Shown here: in pieces, positions 16,243 through 24,694 of the stretch
How the letters are laid out: every line of letters starts with the position of its first letter
Position numbering within the stretch: the stretch's first letter is position 1
Assembly (NCBI GenBank): GCA_934247115.1
Contig: CAKQIY010000002.1
Span: 62,001 to 126,000, forward strand
DNA from: an uncultured Coprococcus sp.
Lineage (GTDB): Bacteria; Bacillota; Clostridia; Lachnospirales; Lachnospiraceae
Direction: 5' to 3'
DNA: 64,000 bases
The notes under the pieces: generated by a model
Database searches by the model: none
What the model saw: the letters and a program-made list of their open reading frames with translations, nothing else
What the model was told of the DNA's origin: nothing
Translations under genes and position numbers: made by a program

Positions 16243-17880
16243 ATGAGTTTTATAAATATAAAAGGATTATCTCATAAATTTAATATTAAGGATAAAGATG
16301 GCAATAAGATAGGAGAGAACTGGGCCATAAAGAACATGGATTTTCATGCGGACAAGGGTGAGGTGATCGCTATCCTTGGAAGAAATGGTTCTGGAAAGTC
16401 GACATTTGCAAGACATCTGAATGGACTTCTTGTGCCGCATGAGGGCTCGATCGTCATAGGTGGTAAGAATCTGGCGCAGGTGACGGAGCTTATATCCATC
16501 AGACGGCAGGTAGGAATGGTGTTTCAGAATCCAGATAACCAGATAGTCGGAAACACCCTTGCCGAGGATATCGGTTTTGGCCTGGAGAATCTTGGTATCG
16601 CAAGTGAGGATATTTGGAATAAGATAGATGAGATGCTGGAGCTTACAGGCCTAACAGCCTATAAGTATGCCAACACGTCAAGAATTAGTGGAGGACAGAA
16701 GCAACGGCTAGCGATGGCATCGGCCATGGCGATGACACCTGAGTGCATTGTGCTCGACGAGGCGACATCCATGCTTGACCCCCAGGGGGCAAAGGATATG
16801 CTGGAGCTTGTGCAGAGATTGAACAAAGAAAAGAAAATAACCGTAATAATGGTGACTCACAGGATAGCTGAGGCACTTATGGCGGATAAAGTATACATAT
16901 TGGATAATAGCAGGATCGTGGCAGAGGGTACACCTGGAGATGTATTCACAGATGTTGACAGGCTTAAGAGCTATGGACTGGAGATACCGGTTGATATGAA
17001 GCGTAGGGCCGGAATACCGATCGATATCTGCTATAAATATAAGAACAGGCATATGGATATAAGCAGCGATATGAACAATGCGCAGAGTAATCATGCAGAG
17101 GATGAGAAGACTGCAGATAATTCAGAAAAATGCATAGTTGAGCTTCAGAATGTATCATATTCGTATGTGAATGGAAATGAGTCATTTCAGGCGCTTTCTG
17201 ATATAAACATCAAGATATATGAAGGACAGGTTGTCGCTGTAATAGGGCAGACCGGCTCGGGAAAGAGTACACTGCTTCAAATGATAAATAAGCTGATAGT
17301 TCCACAGAGTGGCAAGGTATATCTGTATGATACGGATGTGCAGAGTGTAAGAAATATCAAGGATATCCGCAGGAGGATAGGGTATGTATTCCAGTTCCCT
17401 GAATCCCAGTTGTTTGAGAATACCGTGCTAAGGGATGTAATGTATGGTCCGCTGAACTTTGGTATGTCAAAGAGCGAAGCGGAGGATTCTGCCAGAAAAG
17501 CGCTGGAGCTTGTGGGAGTTCCGGAGAAATATGCGGAGTATTCTCCATTCGAATTGTCCGGTGGTTTGAAAAAGAGGGTGGCAATAGCGGGAATACTGGC
17601 ATATGAGCCAGACGTATTGATCCTTGATGAGCCTGCATGTGGGCTTGATGGAGAGAGCCGGGAACAGCTGTGGAACCTCATCAGAAAGCTCAACAGGGAG
17701 AAGAATGTCACGATCATACTGGTATCCCACGAAATGGAGGATGTGTATGAGATGTCAGAGAGAGTTCTGCTTATGGATTGCGGAAAGATCGTGTATGATG
17801 GAGGGACAGGTGAGTTCTTTGAGAACAGGAGCTTACTTGAACAGTATGGTATAGATATTCCTGATGGAGCTAAAATGTAG
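16243..17880 (+). CDS. Fused energy-coupling factor ATPases (EcfA1-EcfA2)
   Basis: ECF transporters use two ATPases, a T subunit and exchangeable S subunits to import vitamins and metals. Here both ATPases are in one 545-residue chain. The first half has Walker A GRNGSGKST at 46-54 and the signature ISGGQ at about 148-152, with Walker B ending LDEATSMLD. The second has GQTGSGKST at 335-343, LSGG at about 438-441 and LDEPACGLD. A polar linker at about 265-297 joins them. The ATG at 16243 has a weak site; an upstream TTG at 16168 lies inside the terminator. The T-subunit gene follows, supporting the role. Confidence 0.9.
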   Translation: MSFINIKGLSHKFNIKDKDGNKIGENWAIKNMDFHADKGEVIAILGRNGSGKSTFARHLNGLLVPHEGSIVIGGKNLAQVTELISIRRQVGMVFQNPDNQIVGNTLAEDIGFGLENLGIASEDIWNKIDEMLELTGLTAYKYANTSRISGGQKQRLAMASAMAMTPECIVLDEATSMLDPQGAKDMLELVQRLNKEKKITVIMVTHRIAEALMADKVYILDNSRIVAEGTPGDVFTDVDRLKSYGLEIPVDMKRRAGIPIDICYKYKNRHMDISSDMNNAQSNHAEDEKTADNSEKCIVELQNVSYSYVNGNESFQALSDINIKIYEGQVVAVIGQTGSGKSTLLQMINKLIVPQSGKVYLYDTDVQSVRNIKDIRRRIGYVFQFPESQLFENTVLRDVMYGPLNFGMSKSEAEDSARKALELVGVPEKYAEYSPFELSGGLKKRVAIAGILAYEPDVLILDEPACGLDGESREQLWNLIRKLNREKNVTIILVSHEMEDVYEMSERVLLMDCGKIVYDGGTGEFFENRSLLEQYGIDIPDGAKM

Positions 17881-17935
17881 AGCAGTATTGGCTATTCAGT
17901 TGAGCGCGAATGATGCCCGGATAGGAGATTTAAGG

Positions 17936-18736
17936 ATGATTCGAGATATTACAATAGGACAATATTATAGTGGGGATTCTGTGATCCACAAGCTGGATCC
18001 CAGAACCAAGCTGGCCATCACATTTGTATATGCTATATCGCTGTTTCTGTGCAGAGACTGGATCATGGTACTTGCTGCAACAGTTTTTCTCTGTATATAT
18101 GTGGCAGTGAGCCGGGTTCCAATCACATACATATGTAAGGGCCTTAAGGTTATATGGATATTTATTTTATTCACAGCGATATTCAGTGTTTTCAATGGAG
18201 CTGGACGTGTGCTGTGGAGCTGGCACAGGCTTCGGATAACCGACAACAGTGTATTGACAACGGTGCTTGTGGTAATACGTCTTGTATACTTAATAATAGG
18301 CTCGTCGGTCATGACATATACTACCAGACCCATGAATCTGGCAAATGGACTGGAGAGCAGTCTGGGATTTCTGAAGAAGATAAATGTTCCAGTGTCTGAG
18401 ATGGCCATGATGCTCATGATCGCATTGCGATTTATCCCGATATTCATGGAAGAGCTGGATAAGATCATGAAAGCACAATTATCCAGAGGGGCGGACTTCG
18501 AGAGTGGAAATATATTTAAGAGGATAAAGAGCTATGTGCCGGTATTTATACCACTATTTGTGTCAGCTATAAGGAGAGCCACGGATCTTGCCCAGGCAAT
18601 GGATGCAAGATGTTTTGATGGCAGTGAGGGCAGGAGCCGCATGAATCCGTTAAAATACAGTGGAACAGACTATGTAATTTATGCTATAGTGTTGGTGTAT
18701 CTGGGATGCATGATAGTATATAGATGTGTGATGTAG
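17936..18736 (+). CDS. ecfT: Energy-coupling factor transporter transmembrane protein EcfT
   Basis: EcfT is the membrane scaffold joining the ATPases to substrate-binding S subunits. The ATG at 17936 follows AGGAG and gives MIRDITIGQYYSGDSVIHKL, then the family start DPRTKLAITF; total 266 residues with about five hydrophobic segments. The coupling region includes the SRGADFESGNIFKRIKSYVP motif and the later RATDLAQAMDARCF, containing the Ala-Arg-Gly or Ala-Arg-Cys type motif that contacts the ATPases. It lies 55 bases after the fused ATPase. No S subunit is present locally. Confidence 0.93.
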   Translation: MIRDITIGQYYSGDSVIHKLDPRTKLAITFVYAISLFLCRDWIMVLAATVFLCIYVAVSRVPITYICKGLKVIWIFILFTAIFSVFNGAGRVLWSWHRLRITDNSVLTTVLVVIRLVYLIIGSSVMTYTTRPMNLANGLESSLGFLKKINVPVSEMAMMLMIALRFIPIFMEELDKIMKAQLSRGADFESGNIFKRIKSYVPVFIPLFVSAIRRATDLAQAMDARCFDGSEGRSRMNPLKYSGTDYVIYAIVLVYLGCMIVYRCVM

Positions 18737-18838
18737 TAAATACCGCGGATGTTATTCAGTGATACCTGAATGATTCGGGATCAAGATTTGCACTGCATAC
18801 AGACTTGCCTGAGAATGTATTAGAGGCAGGAGAGTAAC

Positions 18839-18927
18839 TCAGATACATTGATAATTATAGAAAAGGATATGGATGCGTCAGATATATCGATAATATAGAA
18901 AAGGATACGGATGTGTCAGATACATCC
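18839..18927 (+). repeat. Imperfect 38-39 base tandem repeat before truA
   Basis: Copy 1 (18839-18877) and copy 2 (18878-18915) share most bases, for example TATAGAAAAGGATA and GGATG followed by G or T. A third partial copy, TCAGATACATCC, lies at 18916-18927 and ends just before the truA ATG. The repeat fills the space where a ribosome-binding site would be expected. It is not clearly coding. Confidence 0.8.
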
Positions 18928-18932
18928 CTAGT

Positions 18933-19676
18933 ATGAATATGAAGAGAGTAAAATTGGTCGTAGCCTACGATGGAACAAATTATTGTGGATGGCAGGTTCA
19001 GATAAACGGAATAACGGTTGAGGAAGTCCTGAATAAGACACTCAGCGAGCTTTGCCATGAGGATATAAAGGTTATAGGTGCCAGCAGAACGGATTCAGGT
19101 GTACATGCACTGGGAAATGTGGCGGTGTTCGACACTGAATCAGGAATACCTGGAGAGAAGTTTTCATTTGCGCTTAATCAGCGGCTCCCGGAAGACATAA
19201 GGATACAGGAGTCATGCCAGGTGGCTGACGATTTTCATCCGAGATACTGTGACACCATCAAGACATATGAATATAAGATACTCAATAGAAGATTTGATGT
19301 GCCGACAGAACGCCTTTACTCGACATTCGTCTATTATCCACTTGATATAGATAAGATGAAGCGGGCTGCGGCAGTGCTGGTTGGGGAGCATGATTTCAAG
19401 AGCTTTTGTTCATCAAGGTCTCAGGTGGAGAATACAGTCCGTACAATAACAGATATAACCATAGACAAGGTGGGCGACATGATACATATAAGGATCAGTG
19501 GCAATGGTTTCCTGTACAATATGGTCCGCATCATAGTGGGAACTTTGATGAAGATAGGTCTTGGAATCTGGCCGGAGGACTGTATGGAGTCAATACTTGA
19601 GGCTAAGGACAGGACGAAAGCTGGTCCGAAAGCCGAGGCCAAGGGGCTTACTCTTGTGGAGATAAAATATCTGTAG
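18933..19676 (+). CDS. truA: tRNA pseudouridine(38-40) synthase
   Basis: TruA converts uridines 38-40 of the anticodon stem to pseudouridine. The 247-residue product has the start VKLVVAYDGTNYCGWQVQ and the active-site motif GASRTDSGVHALGN with the catalytic aspartate at 54, plus the C-terminal GFLYNMVRIIVGTLMKIGLG block. Two ATGs (18933, 18939) are possible. Neither has a clear Shine-Dalgarno sequence, unlike neighbouring genes, because a tandem repeat runs up to the start. The ecfT-truA-rplM order is common in Firmicutes. Confidence 0.95.
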   Translation: MNMKRVKLVVAYDGTNYCGWQVQINGITVEEVLNKTLSELCHEDIKVIGASRTDSGVHALGNVAVFDTESGIPGEKFSFALNQRLPEDIRIQESCQVADDFHPRYCDTIKTYEYKILNRRFDVPTERLYSTFVYYPLDIDKMKRAAAVLVGEHDFKSFCSSRSQVENTVRTITDITIDKVGDMIHIRISGNGFLYNMVRIIVGTLMKIGLGIWPEDCMESILEAKDRTKAGPKAEAKGLTLVEIKYL

Positions 19677-20024
19677 ACGTATAATTCCTGCCGGCCTAAA
19701 ATTGCAAATAATATGTTAGAAGTTCATAGCACAGCGTGGAAATATTCTGAATATGATAATCCGGAAAAGAGAACTTGATATAATCTAGGAATAAGTATAA
19801 AAAGTGGAAAACATCTAGTAAAACAGTGAAAAATAGATGAATAACATTGTATGAAATGCACAAAAAATAATGAAAAGAAGAGTCAATCATGTTATAATTA
19901 CATTGAAATGCTGCTATATGACGGATGTGTCAGGAAATGTTTCGAAATATTTCGAAGTGTTTCAAAGTGTTTCAATAAAGATAACATTATTGGCTTTTTT
20001 ATTTTGATTTAGGAGGGCAAACAA
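19677..20024 (+). promoter_or_regulatory. Long upstream region of the alcohol dehydrogenase with 10-base repeats
   Basis: This 348-base AT-rich gap holds no gene. Four consecutive 10-base units lie at 19937-19976: ATGTTTCGAA, ATATTTCGAA, GTGTTTCAAA and GTGTTTCAAT. Two of them contain the palindrome TTTCGAA. A TATAAT-like -10 lies at 19893-19898, with no good -35. The phased repeats could be a regulator-binding array for the downstream gene. An AGGAGG site precedes the ATG at 20025. Confidence 0.45.
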
Positions 20025-21242
20025 ATGGCAAGATTTACATTACCAAGAGATCTGTATCACGGAAAAGGTGCTTTGGAGGCACTCAAGACATTCAAGGGTA
20101 AGAGAGCTATGGTCTGTGTCGGAGGCGGATCCATGAAGAGATTTGGATTCCTCGACAGGGCGGTACAGTACCTTGAGGAAGCTGGAATGGAAGTTAAGTT
20201 ATTTGAGGGAATCGAGCCGGATCCTTCAGTAGAGACGGTTATGAAGGGCGCAGCAGCCATGCTTGAATTTGAGCCGGATTGGATAGTGGCCATCGGCGGT
20301 GGTTCACCTATAGATGCAGCAAAGGCGATGTGGATAAAGTATGAGTATCCTGATGCTACATTTGAGGATATGTGTAAGGTATTTGGAATCCCTGAACTTA
20401 GAAAGAAGGCTCATTTCTGTGCTATTTCTTCAACATCGGGAACTGCAACAGAGGTTACAGCGTTCTCAATCATCACAGATTATGAGAAGGGAATCAAGTA
20501 TCCTATTGCAGATTTCGAGATCACACCAGATGTTGCGATCGTTGATCCTGAGCTCGCAGAGACCATGCCACAGAAACTGGTAGCACATACCGGTATGGAT
20601 GCCATGACACATGCAATCGAGGCTTATGTATCGACAGCAAACTGCGATTTCACAGATCCTCTGGCACTCCACGCCATCAAGATGATCCAGAATGATCTGG
20701 TTGGATCATATAACGGAGACATGGAGAAGCGTGACGCAATGCACAATGCGCAGTGCCTTGCAGGCATGGCATTCTCGAACGCACTGCTTGGAATCGTACA
20801 TTCAATGGCACACAAGACTGGAGCAGCATTTGCCGATTACGGTGCACATATCATCCACGGAGCAGCAAATGCGATGTATCTCCCGAAGGTTATCGCTTTC
20901 AATGCCAAGGATGAGACAGCAAAGATTCGTTACGGCGAGATAGCAGATTTCATGGGCCTTGGCGGAGAGACACTCGACGAGAAGGTAGCTCTTCTCATCG
21001 CATATCTGCGCAAGATGAATGATGATCTGAACATACCTCACTGTATCAAGAATTATGGACCTGACAGCTATCCATGTGAGCAGGGCTTTGTTCCGGAGGA
21101 TGTATTCCTTGAGAGACTTCCTGAGATTGCAGCAAATGCTATACTTGATGCATGTACAGGCTCCAACCCAAGACAGCCAAGCCAGGAGGAGATGGAGAAG
21201 CTGCTGAAGTGCTGCTACTATGACACAGAGGTGGATTTCTAA
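20025..21242 (+). CDS. Iron-containing alcohol dehydrogenase
   Basis: A 405-residue group III alcohol dehydrogenase, probably reducing short-chain aldehydes with NAD(P)H in fermentation. The N-terminal nucleotide-binding part has GGSPIDAAKAMWI. The metal-binding half has PDVAIVDPELAETMP, HTGMDAMTHAIEAYVS and HSMAHKTGAAFADYGAHIIH, holding the aspartate and histidines that bind iron. It resembles the dehydrogenase half of AdhE and butanol dehydrogenases. Its position between truA and rplM interrupts the usual ribosomal context, and it has its own terminator and upstream repeats, suggesting an inserted, separately regulated gene. Exact substrate unknown. Confidence 0.93.
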   Translation: MARFTLPRDLYHGKGALEALKTFKGKRAMVCVGGGSMKRFGFLDRAVQYLEEAGMEVKLFEGIEPDPSVETVMKGAAAMLEFEPDWIVAIGGGSPIDAAKAMWIKYEYPDATFEDMCKVFGIPELRKKAHFCAISSTSGTATEVTAFSIITDYEKGIKYPIADFEITPDVAIVDPELAETMPQKLVAHTGMDAMTHAIEAYVSTANCDFTDPLALHAIKMIQNDLVGSYNGDMEKRDAMHNAQCLAGMAFSNALLGIVHSMAHKTGAAFADYGAHIIHGAANAMYLPKVIAFNAKDETAKIRYGEIADFMGLGGETLDEKVALLIAYLRKMNDDLNIPHCIKNYGPDSYPCEQGFVPEDVFLERLPEIAANAILDACTGSNPRQPSQEEMEKLLKCCYYDTEVDF

Positions 21243-21284
21243 ATCAAAGATAGTATTTACAGACAGAAGAATGAATGATAATAT

Positions 21285-21325
21285 GGTATCCGGCGGTGCA
21301 CATGTATCGCCGGATATTTTTGTTG
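21285..21325 (+). terminator. Terminator after the alcohol dehydrogenase
   Basis: ATCCGGCG (21288-21295) pairs with CGCCGGAT (21308-21315) over eight perfect base pairs, followed by ATTTTTGTT. It separates the dehydrogenase from the rplM promoter. Confidence 0.85.
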
Positions 21326-21335
21326 GAAAAAGTAG

Positions 21336-21364
21336 TTGACAACAAAATGTAATTATAATATACT
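21336..21364 (+). promoter_or_regulatory. Promoter of rplM-rpsI
   Basis: TTGACA at 21336-21341 and TATACT at 21359-21364 are separated by 17 bases, a near-consensus housekeeping promoter. It lies after the dehydrogenase terminator and drives rplM-rpsI. Confidence 0.8.
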
Positions 21365-21476
21365 TGCAAAGTATGCGAAGTTTATAAGTGCGTTTCGAAC
21401 CAATGCCCCGGTAAGGAATGTGCTGAATATACATTAGTAAAGAAGATTATAAAAGAATAATTTAGGAGGTACCACG
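21365..21476 (+). promoter_or_regulatory. Leader of rplM (L13 leader candidate)
   Basis: About 105 bases of untranslated leader lie between the promoter and the rplM start, ending in TTAGGAGG. Firmicutes often have an autoregulatory L13 leader RNA at this place. Pairing such as AATGT with ACATT (21417-21436 region) can be drawn, but I cannot match the known consensus by eye. Confidence 0.35.
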
Positions 21477-21911
21477 ATGAAGAGCTTTATGGCAAGCCCA
21501 TCAACAATAGAGAGAAAGTGGTATGTAGTTGACGCTACAGGACATACTTTAGGTCGTCTTGCATCAGAGATCGCAAGCATTTTAAGAGGAAAGAACAAGC
21601 CAACATTTACACCACACATTGACACAGGTGATTATGTAATAGTAGTAAACGCTGACAAGATCCAGGTAACTGGTAAGAAGTTAGATCAGAAGGTATACTA
21701 CAACCACTCAGATTATGTAGGTGGTATGAAAGAGACAACTCTTCGTGAGAAGATGGCTAAGAAGCCAGAGGATGTTATCTACCTTGCAGTTAAGGGAATG
21801 CTTCCAAAGGGACCACTTGGCAGAGAGATGATCACAAAGCTTCACGTATACGCTGGTGCAGATCACAAGCATCAGGCACAGAAGCCAGAAGTATTAGAGA
21901 TTAAGTACTAA
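21477..21911 (+). CDS. rplM: 50S ribosomal protein L13
   Basis: L13 (144 residues) is an early assembly protein of the large subunit. The opening IERKWYVVDATGHTLGRLAS and the GMLPKGPLGREMITKLHVYA block identify it. TTAGGAGG lies before the ATG. It pairs with rpsI, 18 bases downstream, as in nearly all bacteria. Confidence 0.98.
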   Translation: MKSFMASPSTIERKWYVVDATGHTLGRLASEIASILRGKNKPTFTPHIDTGDYVIVVNADKIQVTGKKLDQKVYYNHSDYVGGMKETTLREKMAKKPEDVIYLAVKGMLPKGPLGREMITKLHVYAGADHKHQAQKPEVLEIKY

Positions 21912-21929
21912 GAAGGAGGAGATTAACAG

Positions 21930-22325
21930 ATGGCTAAGACAACAAAGTTCTATGGAACAGGAAGAAGAAAAAGCAGTATCGCCAGAGTTTACATCACTCC
22001 AGGTACTGGTAAGATCGTTATAAACAAGAAGGATATGGATGAGTATTTTGGCCTTGATACACTCAAGGTTATCGTAAAGCAGCCACTCGTTGCTACTGGC
22101 ACAGAGGGTAAGTACGATGTACTCGTTAACGTATGTGGTGGTGGTTTCACAGGTCAGGCTGGAGCTATCAGACATGGTATTTCAAGAGCACTCCTTGAGG
22201 CAGATGCAGAGTTCAGACCAATCCTCAAGAAGGCTGGATATCTTACAAGAGATCCAAGAATGAAGGAGAGAAAGAAGTACGGTCTCAAAGCAGCTCGTCG
22301 TGCTCCACAGTTCTCAAAGAGATAA
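21930..22325 (+). CDS. rpsI: 30S ribosomal protein S9
   Basis: S9 (131 residues) has a C-terminal tail reaching the P-site tRNA. FYGTGRRKSSIARVYITPGT and the ending KYGLKAARRAPQFSKR, with its terminal Lys-Arg, are typical. It is the last gene of the rplM-rpsI operon and is followed by a strong terminator. Confidence 0.98.
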   Translation: MAKTTKFYGTGRRKSSIARVYITPGTGKIVINKKDMDEYFGLDTLKVIVKQPLVATGTEGKYDVLVNVCGGGFTGQAGAIRHGISRALLEADAEFRPILKKAGYLTRDPRMKERKKYGLKAARRAPQFSKR

Positions 22326-22349
22326 TTATTCATTATTTCAGATATATCA

Positions 22350-22390
22350 AGAACCCGCAGAAGTCCAACGCTTTTGTGGGTTCTTTTTTT
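22350..22390 (+). terminator. Terminator after rpsI
   Basis: GAACCCGCAGAAG (22351-22363) pairs with CTTTTGTGGGTTC (22371-22383) over 13 base pairs including three G-T pairs, with a seven-base loop and seven T residues. Confidence 0.9.
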
Positions 22391-22428
22391 CAGAACTTTT
22401 GAGATTCAGATTAGGAGGAACAAAAGAT

Positions 22429-23613
22429 ATGGTGACATTATTGTCGAAGCTGTGGATCAAATCAGATAATTATAAGGATAGCAAGGTGAGGGAGAAATAT
22501 GGTGTTCTTTGCGGAGCTGTTGGTATATTTTTGAATGTATTATTGTTTCTGGGAAAATTCTTTGCTGGATTACTTTCGGGGGCTATCTCGATCACGGCGG
22601 ATGCGTTCAACAATTTATCAGATGCAGGAAGCTCGTTTATATCTATGATAGGCTTTAAGTTATCTGGCAGGAAACCGGACCCGGATCATCCGTTTGGACA
22701 TGGAAGAATAGAGTATATATCAGGCTTATTTGTAGCAGTCATGATCATATTGATGGCCTACGAGCTTATTAAAGATTCAATCGGAAAGATCCTACATCCG
22801 GAACTTCCCAAATTCAGCAGTCTAGTTGCCGTTATACTCGTTGTTTCAATTGGAGTAAAGATATATATGTATTTCTACAACAGGAGTATAGGCAGAAAGA
22901 TAGAGAGTGCGACCATGATAGCGACGGCGAAAGATAGTTTATCTGATACATTTTCCACAATGGTTGTTCTTGCCTCTGCACTTGCAGCTCATTTCTGGAA
23001 AATACCTATAGATGGATATTGCGGGTTCTTGGTGGGCGTGATGATACTCATAGCTGGCATCACTGCAATGAAGGATACGGTCAGCCCATTGCTTGGTCAG
23101 GCACCGGAACCTGAGCTTGTGGATGAGATCGAGAAGATTGTGAGGTGTGACAAAAGGATCCTTGGTATTCATGATCTTGTGGTCCATGATTATGGACCTG
23201 GCAGACTTATGGTCAGCCTGCACGCAGAAGTTCCTTATAGGGAAGATATTCTTGAACTGCATGATCTGATTGATCAGATAGAATTCTCTCTCAGAAAAAA
23301 ATTAAATTGTGAGCCTGTCATTCACATGGATCCGATAGTAGATGATGATGATGAGACAAATGCTGCGAGAGCGCGGATCACTGAGATTATAGAAGCGCTT
23401 AATAAGGATAGCAGAAAAAATGAAGGTGTTCAGTTTCACGACTTTAGAATGGTAAAGGGTTCAACACATTCTAATCTGATTTTTGATGTGGTTTTGCCAT
23501 ATGGATATCAAATGTCAGAAGAACAGATAATAGCCTATATCAAGGAAAAAGTTAGTGAGTACAATAAAAATTACTATTGTGTGATACATATTGACAGAGT
23601 GTATGTAAAATAA
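22429..23613 (+). CDS. Cation diffusion facilitator family transporter
   Basis: A 394-residue CDF exporter, expected to move divalent metals (Zn, Mn, Fe or Co) out of the cell by proton exchange. ATG 22429 follows TTAGGAGG; an earlier in-frame reading overlaps rpsI and its terminator. The first half has about six membrane segments, with SITADAFNNLSDAGSSF in helix 2, PDHPFGHGRIEYISGL in the loop and TAKDSLSDTFSTMVV in helix 5, the last two containing the metal-site aspartates and histidines. The cytoplasmic C-terminal domain spans roughly residues 205-394, longer than in E. coli YiiP. The metal cannot be told from sequence. Confidence 0.92.
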   Translation: MVTLLSKLWIKSDNYKDSKVREKYGVLCGAVGIFLNVLLFLGKFFAGLLSGAISITADAFNNLSDAGSSFISMIGFKLSGRKPDPDHPFGHGRIEYISGLFVAVMIILMAYELIKDSIGKILHPELPKFSSLVAVILVVSIGVKIYMYFYNRSIGRKIESATMIATAKDSLSDTFSTMVVLASALAAHFWKIPIDGYCGFLVGVMILIAGITAMKDTVSPLLGQAPEPELVDEIEKIVRCDKRILGIHDLVVHDYGPGRLMVSLHAEVPYREDILELHDLIDQIEFSLRKKLNCEPVIHMDPIVDDDDETNAARARITEIIEALNKDSRKNEGVQFHDFRMVKGSTHSNLIFDVVLPYGYQMSEEQIIAYIKEKVSEYNKNYYCVIHIDRVYVK

Positions 23614-23633
23614 TTCCAGATGGTGAGCATCCT

Positions 23634-23672
23634 GACCACAGAAGAGTAAGACCTTCTGTGGTTATTATTATT
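23634..23672 (+). terminator. Terminator after the CDF transporter
   Basis: ACCACAGAAG (23635-23644) pairs with CTTCTGTGGT (23653-23662), a perfect ten-base-pair stem. The following T stretch is interrupted (TATTATTATTA), so termination may be partial. Confidence 0.65.
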
Positions 23673-23708
23673 ACATAATACATTTACAGGCATTTCCGAA
23701 ATCTTAGG

Positions 23709-23738
23709 TTTGACTTTACTGTGATAAACTGTTACTAT
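23709..23738 (+). promoter_or_regulatory. Promoter of the amino-acid ABC operon
   Basis: TTGACT at 23709-23714 and TACTAT at 23733-23738, spaced by 18 bases, lie 108 bases before the binding-protein gene. The leader that follows is structured. Confidence 0.55.
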
Positions 23739-23750
23739 GTTACCGTGCTG

Positions 23751-23831
23751 TGCCCTAATAGGGCTGTATATCATGCAGATGCCCTGTGTAGTGTGTTTCA
23801 TGCATCTGCCAAGTATATTTAAGTATATTTT
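23751..23831 (+). promoter_or_regulatory. Structured leader of the amino-acid ABC operon
   Basis: Two hairpins occur: GCCCT/AGGGC around 23751-23763, and GCAGATGC (23775-23782) with GCATCTGC (23802-23809), a perfect eight-pair stem with a 19-base loop. A tandem AAGTATATTT copy pair follows at 23811-23830, just before TTAGGAGG. There is no T-run, so an effect on mRNA stability or a protein-binding site is more likely than attenuation. Confidence 0.4.
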
Positions 23832-23845
23832 AGGAGGAAAAAAGT

Positions 23846-24643
23846 ATGAAAAAGTTATTATCACTGTTCTTAGTGGCAGCAATGGGACTTTCACTGGTTG
23901 GATGTGGCGGATCTGACAGCGGATCAAAGAGCGAGTCAAAGAGTGATTTGGAGTATGTAAAGGATAAGGGAACTCTCGTTGTCGGCATTACAGACTTCGC
24001 ACCGATGGATTACAAGGATGAGTCAGGCAACTGGATCGGATTTGACGCAGATATGGCATCAGCATTTGCAGAGAGCCTTGGCGTAAAGGCAGAGTTCGTG
24101 GAGATAGACTGGGACAACAAGATCATGGAGCTTGACGGTAAGACCATCGACTGTGTATGGAATGGTATGACACTCACAGATGAGGTTACAAGTTCAATGG
24201 CATGTTCAGATGCATATTGCAACAATGCGCAGGTAGTTATCGTGCCAAATGATAAGGCAGACAAGTATCAGACAGTTGACAGTATCAAGGAGCTTACATT
24301 TGCTGTAGAGGCAGGAAGCGCAGGAGAGGATCAGGCTAAGGAGCTTGGGCTCAACTATACAGCTGTAAAGGCACAGGCAGATGCTCTCATGGAGGTTGCA
24401 GCAGGAACATCAGATGCAGCGATCATTGATTCACTCATGGCAGCAGCTATGGTTGGCGAGGGAACAGGTTATGACAAGCTCACATACACTGTAGGTCTTA
24501 ACAGTGAGGAGTATGGCGTTGGCTTCAGAAAGGACTCAGATCTTGTAGCTGAACTCAACAAGTTCTTTGCAGACAGTAAGGCTGACGGCTCAATGGAGAA
24601 GTGTGCTGAGACATATAAGGTACAGGCTGCACTTACAAAGTAA
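23846..24643 (+). CDS. Amino-acid ABC transporter substrate-binding lipoprotein
   Basis: A 265-residue family 3 binding protein anchored outside the membrane by lipid. The signal peptide MKKLLSLFLVAAMGLSLVGC ends at the lipobox cysteine 20, followed by a serine- and lysine-rich linker. The mature protein has the typical KDKGTLVVGITDFAPMDY and GFDADMASAFAESLGVKAEF start and a VWNGMTLTDE segment. The permease and ATPase genes follow. Polar amino acids are the likely class of substrate; the acidic, aspartate-rich pocket region does not allow a closer call. Confidence 0.93.
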   Translation: MKKLLSLFLVAAMGLSLVGCGGSDSGSKSESKSDLEYVKDKGTLVVGITDFAPMDYKDESGNWIGFDADMASAFAESLGVKAEFVEIDWDNKIMELDGKTIDCVWNGMTLTDEVTSSMACSDAYCNNAQVVIVPNDKADKYQTVDSIKELTFAVEAGSAGEDQAKELGLNYTAVKAQADALMEVAAGTSDAAIIDSLMAAAMVGEGTGYDKLTYTVGLNSEEYGVGFRKDSDLVAELNKFFADSKADGSMEKCAETYKVQAALTK

Positions 24644-24694
24644 TAGATAAGATATAATTAGTATTTTTACCATCACTTAGAGAGAAAAATTATT

